Below, piece after piece: positions 1 to 4,783 of a stretch of DNA of 7,658 nt; the stretch's first letter is position 1; the number at the start of each line of letters is the position of its first letter. The stretch comes from Phycisphaerales bacterium (GTDB taxonomy: Bacteria; Planctomycetota; Phycisphaerae; Tepidisphaerales; Tepidisphaeraceae): positions 1 through 7,658 of the forward strand of contig PMAK01000040.1 in the NCBI GenBank assembly GCA_003153655.1, read 5' to 3'. The notes under the pieces were generated by a model. It was given only the letters and a program-made list of their open reading frames with translations. It ran no database searches and was not told the DNA's origin. A program made the position numbers and the translations under genes.

Positions 1-27
1 GATGCTCTACCACTGAGCTACTTCCGC
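1..27 (-). tRNA. tRNA-Gly (probably GCC), 5' part only
   Basis: Read on the minus strand from 27 to 1 this is a tRNA 5' end: acceptor strand GCGGAAG, then TA, then the D arm GCTCAGTGGTAGAGC. The window edge removes the anticodon, T arm and 3' half, so the anticodon is not seen. The GCGGAAG acceptor with this D arm matches common bacterial tRNA-Gly(GCC), from memory of that family. It has its own promoter at 70-98, so it need not be cotranscribed with the tRNA-Leu upstream. Confidence 0.8.
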
Positions 28-69
28 GACCGCCGGACCGGCTTCGAGGCCTCCGGCACGAACCCTCGG

Positions 70-98
70 AGTGTACCGAAGCCCACCCACACCGTCAA
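70..98 (-). promoter_or_regulatory. Promoter of the tRNA-Gly gene
   Basis: On the minus strand TTGACG (98-93) is followed by a 17-nt spacer and TACACT (75-70). This is a near-consensus sigma70 pair. Transcription would start near 63, giving a 5' leader of roughly 35 nt ahead of the tRNA at 27, a normal distance for a tRNA precursor. Confidence 0.6.
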
Positions 99-114
99 GG
101 TGCGCTACGCACCT
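98..114. repeat. Short perfect hairpin upstream of tRNA-Gly
   Basis: AGGTGCG (98-104), loop CTA, CGCACCT (108-114) form a 7-bp perfect stem. It touches the -35 box of the tRNA-Gly promoter. No T-run follows on either strand, so a Rho-independent terminator for the upstream tRNA-Leu is not well supported. It could be an RNA processing hairpin, an operator-like dyad, or chance. Confidence 0.4.
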
Positions 115-235
115 CAGCCGGACAACGCGTTGAGTGCGCCCTTCAACATGCTCAGGACTGCACGGACCACTTTCTGGGCGCCCCGACCGAAGGGAGGACG
201 CATTCGGTTCGCCGCTCGATCAGAACGGCCAAGCC
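115..235. other. Inter-tRNA spacer, no gene recognised
   Basis: Between the two tRNA genes there is no credible coding sequence. The only structure I find is a weak 6-bp inverted repeat, ACCGAA (186-191) with TTCGGT (203-208), separated by 11 nt. Reading frames that cross this spacer run through the tRNA-Leu gene and are not real proteins. G and C are balanced here, unlike most of the window. Confidence 0.5.
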
Positions 236-320
236 TGGTGGGCACGCCGAGACTCGAACTCGGATGGGTCGCCCCACTGGAACCTAAATCCAGCGCGTCT
301 GCCAATTTCGCCACAGCCGC
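236..320 (-). tRNA. tRNA-Leu (UAG anticodon), with mispaired acceptor stem
   Basis: The minus strand gives an 85-nt class II tRNA with genome-encoded CCA (238-236). The D stem GCG/CGC, anticodon stem CTGGA/TCCAG with loop TTTAGGT (anticodon TAG), long variable arm TGGG/CCCA with loop GCGA, and T stem CCGAG/CTCGG with TTCGAGT are all perfect. It should decode CUN leucine codons. The acceptor stem is odd: the 5' strand is GCGGCTG (320-314) and the 3' strand is CGTGCCC (246-240), which leaves C-C, G-G and C-U clashes and only about three Watson-Crick pairs plus one wobble. The 5' half resembles ordinary tRNA-Leu(UAG); the 3' strand would fit a tRNA starting GGGCACG. It may be a chimera, a decaying gene, or a sequencing or assembly fault. 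A good promoter lies directly upstream. Confidence 0.85.
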
Positions 321-333
321 GGCGTTCAGCCAA

Positions 334-361
334 ATCTTAAATGGCCGCCCACGCGAGTCAA
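334..361 (-). promoter_or_regulatory. Promoter of the tRNA-Leu gene
   Basis: On the minus strand TTGACT (361-356), a 16-nt spacer and TAAGAT (339-334) make a strong sigma70-like pair. Initiation would fall near 327, about 7 nt before the mature tRNA 5' end at 320. It lies back to back with the smpB promoter, whose -10 box is at 374-379, so the two transcription units diverge from about 40 bp. Confidence 0.6.
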
Positions 362-370
362 TACAGTTTG

Positions 371-379
371 TGCTAAAAT
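371..379 (+). promoter_or_regulatory. Extended -10 promoter of smpB
   Basis: TGCTAAAAT is a TGn extended -10 with TAAAAT at 374-379. No good -35 hexamer is present at the usual spacing, which is typical of extended -10 promoters. Only 9 nt separate the -10 box from the smpB ATG at 389, so the transcript would have a leader of 0-3 nt. No Shine-Dalgarno is visible in that gap, which fits leaderless translation. Confidence 0.5.
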
Positions 380-388
380 CACCCCGTC

Positions 389-856
389 ATGTCCGATCGT
401 GCCGCCAATAACTTCTCCCCGCGCATCACCAATCGACGCGCGTTCCACCAGTATTTCATCACCCACAAGATCGAATGCGGCATCGCTCTGCTCGGCAGCG
501 AGGTCAAATCACTCCGCTGGGGCCGATGCCAACTCTCCGAATCCTATGCCCGGATCGAAAACGGCGAACTGATCCTGCACGGCTGCCACATCGACCCCTA
601 CGAAAAAGCCGCCATCGGCCACGAACCCCTCCGCGAAAGGAAACTTCTCGTCCACAAACGCGAGTTGAACCGTCTCGAATCCGAAACCTCCCAAGGCGCT
701 ACAACCCTCATCCCGCTCGCCATCTATTTCAAAGACGGCCGCGCCAAGCTCGAACTCGGCGTAGCCAAAGGCAAGAAGGCGCACGACAAACGAGAATCCA
801 TCAAACGAAAAGAAATAGACCGCGAAGTCCGCCGCGCCATGACCCATCGCCGCTGA
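389..856 (+). CDS. smpB: SsrA-binding protein SmpB (trans-translation)
   Basis: SmpB binds the tRNA-like domain of tmRNA (SsrA), delivers it to stalled ribosomes and mimics the missing codon-anticodon pairing, starting tagging and rescue in the cytoplasm. The 155-residue length is normal. Family signatures are in order: ITNRRAFHQYFI (13-24), GSEVKSLR (36-43), LSESYARI, then GHEPLRERKLLVHKREL, the YFKDGRAKLELGVAKGKK block and a basic C-terminal tail (KRESIKRKEIDREVRRA) that enters the mRNA channel. The ATG at 389 is chosen because it gives the normal N-terminus; there is no Shine-Dalgarno before it and the -10 box ends 9 nt upstream. Third positions favour C here, whereas the minus-strand genes favour G and T, reflecting strand composition. 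No ssrA gene is seen next to it. It converges with gltX, 28 nt apart. Confidence 0.96.
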   Translation: MSDRAANNFSPRITNRRAFHQYFITHKIECGIALLGSEVKSLRWGRCQLSESYARIENGELILHGCHIDPYEKAAIGHEPLRERKLLVHKRELNRLESETSQGATTLIPLAIYFKDGRAKLELGVAKGKKAHDKRESIKRKEIDREVRRAMTHRR

Positions 857-876
857 CGTCCAACTCCGGCGCGGCT

Positions 877-894
877 TGCCGACTTCAGTCGGCA
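877..894. repeat. Hairpin enclosing the gltX stop codon (REP-like)
   Basis: TGCCGAC (877-883), loop TTCA, GTCGGCA (888-894) form a perfect 7-bp stem with a tetraloop; counting the T-A pair inside it, 8 bp. It lies between the convergent ends of smpB and gltX and could stop both transcripts, but neither strand has a T-run after it. On the gltX strand the TGA stop (887-885) lies in the loop, and the last residues A-D are encoded by the stem. The GCCGACTGAAGTCGGC form looks like a small dispersed palindrome rather than a dedicated terminator. Confidence 0.6.
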
Positions 895-2528
895 TGTCCC
901 ACGACCTCAATACACCGCTCAATCCGCCGCAACGACCGCTCCTTCCCCAGAAACGCCAACGTCTCAAAAATCGGCGGACTCACCATCGACCCGCTCACCG
1001 CAACCCGAATCGGCTGCGCCACCTTCCCCAACCCCAATCCCGCCGTCTCGCAATATTTCTTCACCGCCTCCTCCAGCGCCGCTCCGCTCCAATCCGCCAC
1101 ACCCGCCAGGATATCTCGCACATTCTTCAGCGCAATATATCCCTGCCGCTCATTCTTCCGTAACACCTTCTCCACCGCCTCCGGCTGATATTCCAGCTTC
1201 TCATCCGCCACAAAAAGAAACCGGCTCTTCTCCTCCACCTCCCGCAAAATCCGCATCCCCGCATTCATCTTCAAAACCGCCCGCAACTCCTCATCACTCG
1301 CCGCGTTCATCGGCGACTGCGGATTCACGCTCAGAAAATCCCGCATCACCGCAACCATCCGCATCTCCGGCGAAGTCGCGCAAGCCTCCGTATTAAATGC
1401 CAGCAACTTTTCCCGATTAAACTTCGCGTTCGCCTGTCCGATCCGCTCCAGCGAGAACAATTCAATCATTTCCAACGTGCTCATCTGCTCCCGATCCCCA
1501 CCAGGGCTCCACCCCAGCAGCGACAGGAAATTCAGCATCACCTCCGGCAAATATCCGTTGGCTCTAAAATCATGGATCAAAATCTCCGGCAGATCAGTCT
1601 CCTTCAACCCCACCACCCCCATAATTTTCTTCTGCTCCGACCCTTCAAGCTGCCGCCCGGTGTCCGCGAGCCACCACTCAACCCTTTCCATCCCCAACTC
1701 CGCCAATCGCGCCAAATCCGCGGCCGCCATCTTCGAACTCTTCATCCATAGATGCGCGTGATGCCGGATTTTCTTATCCCGGTCCCGCTTCCCCATCTTG
1801 CTGCCGTCTTCGGTATTCAGAATCACCGGCAAATGCCCGTAAATCGGTCGCGCATACCCCAGCGCATCCTGCAAGCCGATATGGTTCACCGTATTCAGCA
1901 AATGTTCCTGCCCACGAAGAATATGCGTGATCCCCATCTCCGCATCATCCACAACCACCGCGAAGTGATACGTCGGCATCCCATCCGTCTTGCGAAGCAC
2001 AAAATCCTGCACCTGATTCGCCGCCAGCACGATCTCCTTCCCCAACACCACATCCGTAAACCGATATTCCTTCACCGGCATAACAAACCGCACAACCGAT
2101 TTCCGCCCATCCGCCTCAAACTTCCGAACCTGCTCCTCGGAGAGCTTCGGCCGCGAATAGATATAAGGCCGCTTCGCCCGCTCCGCGATCCGCCGCTGCC
2201 CCTCCAATTCCTCCGGCGTCTCATACGCCTTATAAGCCATCCCGCGCGAGAGTAACCCCTCAATCAGCCGATCATAAATCGCCACGCGTTTCGATTGATA
2301 AACCAACTCCGCGTTATCCCAATTCAGCCCCAGCCACCGCAAATCCTCCAACACCCCCGTGACTGAAGCCTCAGTACTACGAGCAAGATCCGTATCCTCA
2401 ATGCGAAGCAAAAACTCCCCGCCAAAATGCCGCGCCAGCAACCAGCTAAACAGCGCCGTCCGCGCCCCTCCCACATGGAGATACCCAGTAGGCGAAGGCG
2501 CAAATCGAGTAACAACTTTCGAGCTCAT
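885..2528 (-). CDS. gltX: Glutamyl-tRNA synthetase with internal insertion
   Basis: Class I synthetase that charges tRNA with glutamate using ATP, in the cytoplasm. The Rossmann catalytic domain starts at once: RFAPSPTGYLHVGGARTALF (8-27) contains the HIGH-type motif HVGG (18-21), and RIEDTD (42-47) follows. The KMSKS-type loop is SKMGKR (243-248), with Gly in place of the usual Ser. About 60 extra residues (roughly 250-315, including KKIRHHAHLWMKSSK and EWWLADTGRQLEG) lie between this loop and the standard FRANGYLPEVMLNFLSLLGW segment (321-340); this is why the protein is 547 residues rather than about 470-500. The cysteines of the zinc-binding type are absent around ETPEELEGQRR (103-113), as in many homologues. 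The C-terminal helical anticodon-binding region is intact. AGGA (2540-2537) precedes the ATG by 8 nt. Whether it also charges tRNA-Gln cannot be read from sequence alone. Confidence 0.95.
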   Translation of the reverse strand: MSSKVVTRFAPSPTGYLHVGGARTALFSWLLARHFGGEFLLRIEDTDLARSTEASVTGVLEDLRWLGLNWDNAELVYQSKRVAIYDRLIEGLLSRGMAYKAYETPEELEGQRRIAERAKRPYIYSRPKLSEEQVRKFEADGRKSVVRFVMPVKEYRFTDVVLGKEIVLAANQVQDFVLRKTDGMPTYHFAVVVDDAEMGITHILRGQEHLLNTVNHIGLQDALGYARPIYGHLPVILNTEDGSKMGKRDRDKKIRHHAHLWMKSSKMAAADLARLAELGMERVEWWLADTGRQLEGSEQKKIMGVVGLKETDLPEILIHDFRANGYLPEVMLNFLSLLGWSPGGDREQMSTLEMIELFSLERIGQANAKFNREKLLAFNTEACATSPEMRMVAVMRDFLSVNPQSPMNAASDEELRAVLKMNAGMRILREVEEKSRFLFVADEKLEYQPEAVEKVLRKNERQGYIALKNVRDILAGVADWSGAALEEAVKKYCETAGLGLGKVAQPIRVAVSGSMVSPPIFETLAFLGKERSLRRIERCIEVVGHAD

Positions 2529-2554
2529 ACCAAATTTCCTATTTCAATAAGGGA

Positions 2555-2674
2555 GAGCCGCAGAGACACAGAGACGCGGAGACAGACGCAGAGAATCAAA
2601 TCAATGTTTTCATCTGTGTGCATCTGATTTCCATCTGTGGCCAGAACTCTTCTCTGTATCTGTCTCTGCGGCTC
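2555..2674. repeat. Inverted-repeat element between pssA and gltX (MITE-like)
   Basis: The spacer between the pssA stop and the gltX start is bounded by a perfect 14-bp inverted repeat: GAGCCGCAGAGACA (2555-2568) and TGTCTCTGCGGCTC (2661-2674). Inside the left arm the sequence continues as a purine-rich CAGAGAC-type run (2561-2594), and the right side has partly complementary TCTCTGT. The right end lies 3 nt from the pssA stop codon. The arms are about 90 nt apart, so this is not a classical terminator. The composition resembles small intergenic repeats common in PVC and some other bacterial genomes, a recollection rather than a search result. No transposase or target duplication is seen. Confidence 0.65.
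2611..2640. repeat. Three imperfect CATCTG direct repeats
   Basis: Within the inverted-repeat element, CATCTGTGTG (2611-2620), CATCTGATTT (2621-2630) and CCATCTGTGG (2631-2640) form three roughly 10-nt tandem units. The CATCTGTG theme is found as dispersed intergenic sequence in many unrelated bacterial genomes (recollection), so it may be a separate repeat family nested in the larger element. Confidence 0.55.
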
Positions 2675-2677
2675 AAT

Positions 2678-3619
2678 CTACTTAGGCCGCATCCACCGTC
2701 GAGTTCTTGTTAACATCCAAGCACCCGGCCCCCAAGCCGCATACGACAGCGCCCCGATTCCCAGCACATACTGATGCGCCACAATCATCAGCAACACAAT
2801 CCCCACGATCAAAATCAATCGCCCGATCGACCTCCGCCCGCGCAGATATCGATTCACAAAATGCGAATACCGCACATGGCTCACCATCAGCAGACCCGTC
2901 CCAAGCACCACCAGCGGCAACAGTGCCAAACATGCATTCGCCAAAAAACTCAGCGACTGCCGCGCCAATTCCTGCTCCATCAAAATCAGCGAAGCCACCG
3001 CTCCCGCCGCTCCGGGCGACGGCAATCCCAGAAAACTAAAATGATGCTGCTCCCCATGCTGATTGCTCACGTTAAACCGCGCCAATCGAATCGCCGCGCA
3101 GCACACGTACAACGCCGCCATCGCCCACACCAGCCGCGCCAGCGGCAAACTCAAGTCCGGCCCATCCACCCGAAACAATCGCAGCGCCACGAACGCCGGC
3201 GCCACGCCAAAACTGATCACATCCGCCATGCTGTCCAGTTGCCCGCCAAAATCAGTCGTATGCCGGGCGAATCGCGCCAGCCGTCCGTCAATCGCATCGA
3301 ACATCATCGCCAGAAATATCAGATATGCCGCCGCCGAAAACCCATGATTAAGAAAAAAAACCGCCCATGGATCACGCGAAGGCGATCCGCTCGACGCCAC
3401 CATCGCCGCCACATAAATCGCCGCGAACCCCGATACCGCATTCCCCAGCGTCGCCAAACTCGGCAGAAAATAAACAGATCGAATATACGCCCGCCGCCCG
3501 CGCCGCCGAAGACGCAGCCGTCTCTGCTCGCGCGATCGCCGCGGCCGTCGACGCTTCAAAACAAACGCCCCCTCCTCCCCCGAAGATTCCGCCGAAATCC
3601 CCTTGTCCGCGCGGCTCAT
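2678..3619 (-). CDS. pssA: CDP-diacylglycerol-serine O-phosphatidyltransferase
   Basis: Integral membrane enzyme that joins CDP-diacylglycerol and L-serine to give phosphatidylserine, the substrate of the Psd encoded just upstream. The CDP-alcohol phosphatidyltransferase signature is complete: D108-x2-D111-G112-x2-A115-R116-x8-G125-x3-D129-x3-D133, whose aspartates bind the metal and CDP. Hydrophobic segments are seen near 52-75, 86-107, 136-148, 162-178, 200-214, 226-246 and 265-292. LPSLATLGNAVSGF (52-65) is the usual family N-terminus. The protein is unusual in carrying about 45 residues before it, with 15 Arg and one Lys between 22 and 47. The ATG overlaps the psd stop as ATGA (3619-3616), implying translational coupling and supporting this start; no other Met precedes the first membrane segment. 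Other CDP-alcohol transferases are possible, but the Psd neighbour favours serine. Confidence 0.92.
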   Translation of the reverse strand: MSRADKGISAESSGEEGAFVLKRRRPRRSREQRRLRLRRRGRRAYIRSVYFLPSLATLGNAVSGFAAIYVAAMVASSGSPSRDPWAVFFLNHGFSAAAYLIFLAMMFDAIDGRLARFARHTTDFGGQLDSMADVISFGVAPAFVALRLFRVDGPDLSLPLARLVWAMAALYVCCAAIRLARFNVSNQHGEQHHFSFLGLPSPGAAGAVASLILMEQELARQSLSFLANACLALLPLVVLGTGLLMVSHVRYSHFVNRYLRGRRSIGRLILIVGIVLLMIVAHQYVLGIGALSYAAWGPGAWMLTRTRRWMRPK

Positions 3620-4326
3620 GCCGGTGTCTCCCGCAATTCCAACTTCTCACTAGCGTCCGCGCCAACAGGCTTACCCAAAACCGCGATCAAATCCGCCGCC
3701 CCGCGCACAGTCTGCCCGATCTTCACCGCAATCGTAGGCTCCAGCCATTTCGCAATCGTCAGTTCCGTCCGGCTCCCAAACTTAATCATCCCAATCCGCT
3801 GCCCCCGCTCGAGCACCTGGCCATTCGAAACCGAGCAAACAATCCGCCGCGCGATCAACCCCACGATCTGCTTCACAACCATGATCGTCCGCTCGCCCGT
3901 TGGCTCAGCCAGCACAACCGTATTCGATTCATTCTGCTCCGAAGCCGCCCCATGCTTCATCGCATTGATAAATTTCCCCGCCTTATATTCAATGCCCACA
4001 ACCCGCCCCGCGCAAGGCGCCCGATTCACATGCACATTAAAAACCGAAAGAAAAATCCCCACCCGAACAGCCGGCCCGCCGATCAGCGGATCATGCTCGA
4101 TCTCGGTAATATCCGAAACCTTCCCATCCGCCGGCGAAACCACCGCATTTGCATCCGAAGGCCCCGGCCGCTCAGGATCCCTGAAAAACGCAAACAGCCA
4201 AATCAGAAATGGCAGCGCAACCAAACCCAATGGCCGCCACAAAAGCCCCAGCCCCCATGCAATAAGGACCAAAACCACAGACCCAATCAACATTTCGCGC
4301 CAGCCATGACGCGTCAAAGGAATCAT
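3616..4326 (-). CDS. psd: Phosphatidylserine decarboxylase proenzyme (short type)
   Basis: Membrane-associated, pyruvoyl-dependent enzyme converting phosphatidylserine to phosphatidylethanolamine. The 236-residue proenzyme cuts itself at Gly184-Ser185 within GMIKFGSRTEL (179-189), giving a small alpha chain with an N-terminal pyruvoyl group made from Ser185; the GSR form marks the short PSD-A-like group rather than the LGST enzymes. SPADGKV (64-70) carries the Asp expected to act in self-cleavage, and FNVHVNRAP (96-104) the conserved His99, by analogy with the E. coli Asp-His-Ser triad. Residues 12-48 are strongly hydrophobic and should anchor the N-terminus through one or two membrane passes. 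The gene is first of the psd-pssA pair, in reverse order to the pathway. Only a weak GGG lies before the ATG, and a possible promoter ends 6 nt upstream. Confidence 0.94.
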   Translation of the reverse strand: MIPLTRHGWREMLIGSVVLVLIAWGLGLLWRPLGLVALPFLIWLFAFFRDPERPGPSDANAVVSPADGKVSDITEIEHDPLIGGPAVRVGIFLSVFNVHVNRAPCAGRVVGIEYKAGKFINAMKHGAASEQNESNTVVLAEPTGERTIMVVKQIVGLIARRIVCSVSNGQVLERGQRIGMIKFGSRTELTIAKWLEPTIAVKIGQTVRGAADLIAVLGKPVGADASEKLELRETPA

Positions 4327-4332
4327 AAACCC

Positions 4333-4361
4333 AAACTAGACCCCAAGAACAACGATGTCAA
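4333..4361 (-). promoter_or_regulatory. Candidate promoter directly before psd
   Basis: On the minus strand a consensus TTGACA (4361-4356), a 17-nt spacer and a weak TAGTTT (4338-4333) are seen. Only 6 nt separate the -10 from the psd ATG, so a start at the usual distance would give a leaderless mRNA. The -10 match is poor at its middle positions, so psd may instead be read through from the small gene upstream. Confidence 0.35.
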
Positions 4362-4400
4362 CGAATCCCCCACTTAGCGGCGCGTGCGCAGCACCGCAGG

Positions 4401-4601
4401 TTACCGCTGCGCCAAAACAATCCGCGACGCCGCCAAATCTCCAACTTCCGCATGCACGACTGCACTCGGATTCTCCAACCTAACCTGCCCCTCATCCCCC
4501 GGCAGGGGGGTACTCACAAACGCACGGCAAATCAGCCCAGCCGCCCCAATCCAAACCCCAAAGCTCACTATCACGATAATTGCGCGACGAGAGATATGCA
4601 T
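4401..4601 (-). CDS. Small membrane-anchored protein, unknown function
   Basis: I do not recognise this 66-residue protein. It starts MHISRRAIIVIVSFGVW; residues 7-28 form one hydrophobic helix after a short basic segment, so a signal anchor with the C-terminal 35-38 residues outside the cytoplasm is likely (positive-inside rule). The tail is polar, with PLPGDEGQVRLENPSAVV and no clear motif. There is one Cys in the helix (ICRAF) but no good lipobox. The start is set by a perfect GGAGGT Shine-Dalgarno (4614-4609) 7 nt before the ATG at 4601; a Met 5 codons earlier overlaps that site and is rejected. It lies 74 nt upstream of psd on the same strand, behind a plausible promoter, so it may be cotranscribed with psd-pssA. 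Its strong ribosome site is the main reason to think it real. Confidence 0.65.
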   Translation of the reverse strand: MHISRRAIIVIVSFGVWIGAAGLICRAFVSTPLPGDEGQVRLENPSAVVHAEVGDLAASRIVLAQR

Positions 4602-4608
4602 AAACCGG

Positions 4609-4614
4609 ACCTCC
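4609..4614 (-). promoter_or_regulatory. Shine-Dalgarno of the small membrane protein
   Basis: GGAGGT on the minus strand, 7 nt before ATG 4601-4599. It is the strongest ribosome binding site in the window and decides the start codon of the downstream 66-codon gene. Confidence 0.75.
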
Positions 4615-4666
4615 ATGTCCGACTATCAACTACCTTGGCCGGTCCATCCATGAACCGCTATTTTGC

Positions 4667-4694
4667 AAGATACCAACCATAATCGCCGCGTCAA
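4667..4694 (-). promoter_or_regulatory. Candidate promoter of the small protein-psd-pssA unit
   Basis: On the minus strand TTGACG (4694-4689), a 16-nt spacer and TATCTT (4672-4667) suggest a sigma70-like promoter, with a start near 4660 and a leader of about 60 nt before the small gene. It lies just beyond the large hairpin that closes the ATPase gene, as expected for a new transcription unit. The -10 matches consensus at four of six positions. Confidence 0.4.
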
Positions 4695-4711
4695 CGCACC
4701 GGTGAAACAAA

Positions 4712-4782
4712 TGCCAATTGCCGATTGCCAAGTGCCGAATGTAAAGGCATTTCATTCGGCACTTGGCAATCGGCATTCGGCA
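4712..4782 (-). terminator. Large heptamer-built inverted repeat, likely terminator
   Basis: Arms 4712-4741 and 4753-4782 are 30 nt each with two mismatches (4716/4778 and 4718/4776) and an 11-nt loop; the inner 23 bp are perfect. Each arm is four tandem 7-mers: TGCCAAT, TGCCGAT, TGCCAAG, TGCCGAA on the left, and the complementary NNNGGCA series on the right. On the minus strand the stem is followed at once by TTTGTTT (4711-4705), so it can end transcription of the ATPase gene, whose stop codon is 1 nt away. The heptamer build suggests a dispersed repeat used as a terminator. Confidence 0.7.
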
Positions 4783-4783
4783 A

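Noticed and set aside
114..314. Minus-strand frame beginning MAKLADALDLGSSG
   Set aside because: It is the translated tRNA-Leu gene; this string is a well-known false protein from tRNA-Leu loci.
100..411. Plus-strand frames across the tRNA region (including one with RRDSNSDGSP)
   Set aside because: They read the antisense of tRNA-Leu and have no ribosome site or family resemblance.
857..894. ssrA (tmRNA) gene next to smpB
   Set aside because: Only 28 nt separate smpB from gltX and no tRNA-like or tag-coding sequence is present in the window.
2555..2674. CRISPR-like array in the CATCTG/CAGAGAC region
   Set aside because: Units are short, imperfect and directly adjacent; there are no uniform repeats with unique spacers and no cas genes.
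2774..4309. 511-codon plus-strand open frame opposite pssA and psd
   Set aside because: Very rich in Arg, Pro, His and Gln, no motif; it is a shadow of the GC-rich, skewed minus-strand genes.
4602..4616. Earlier ATG (4616) for the small membrane protein
   Set aside because: That ATG overlaps the GGAGGT ribosome site, which is correctly spaced for the ATG at 4601.
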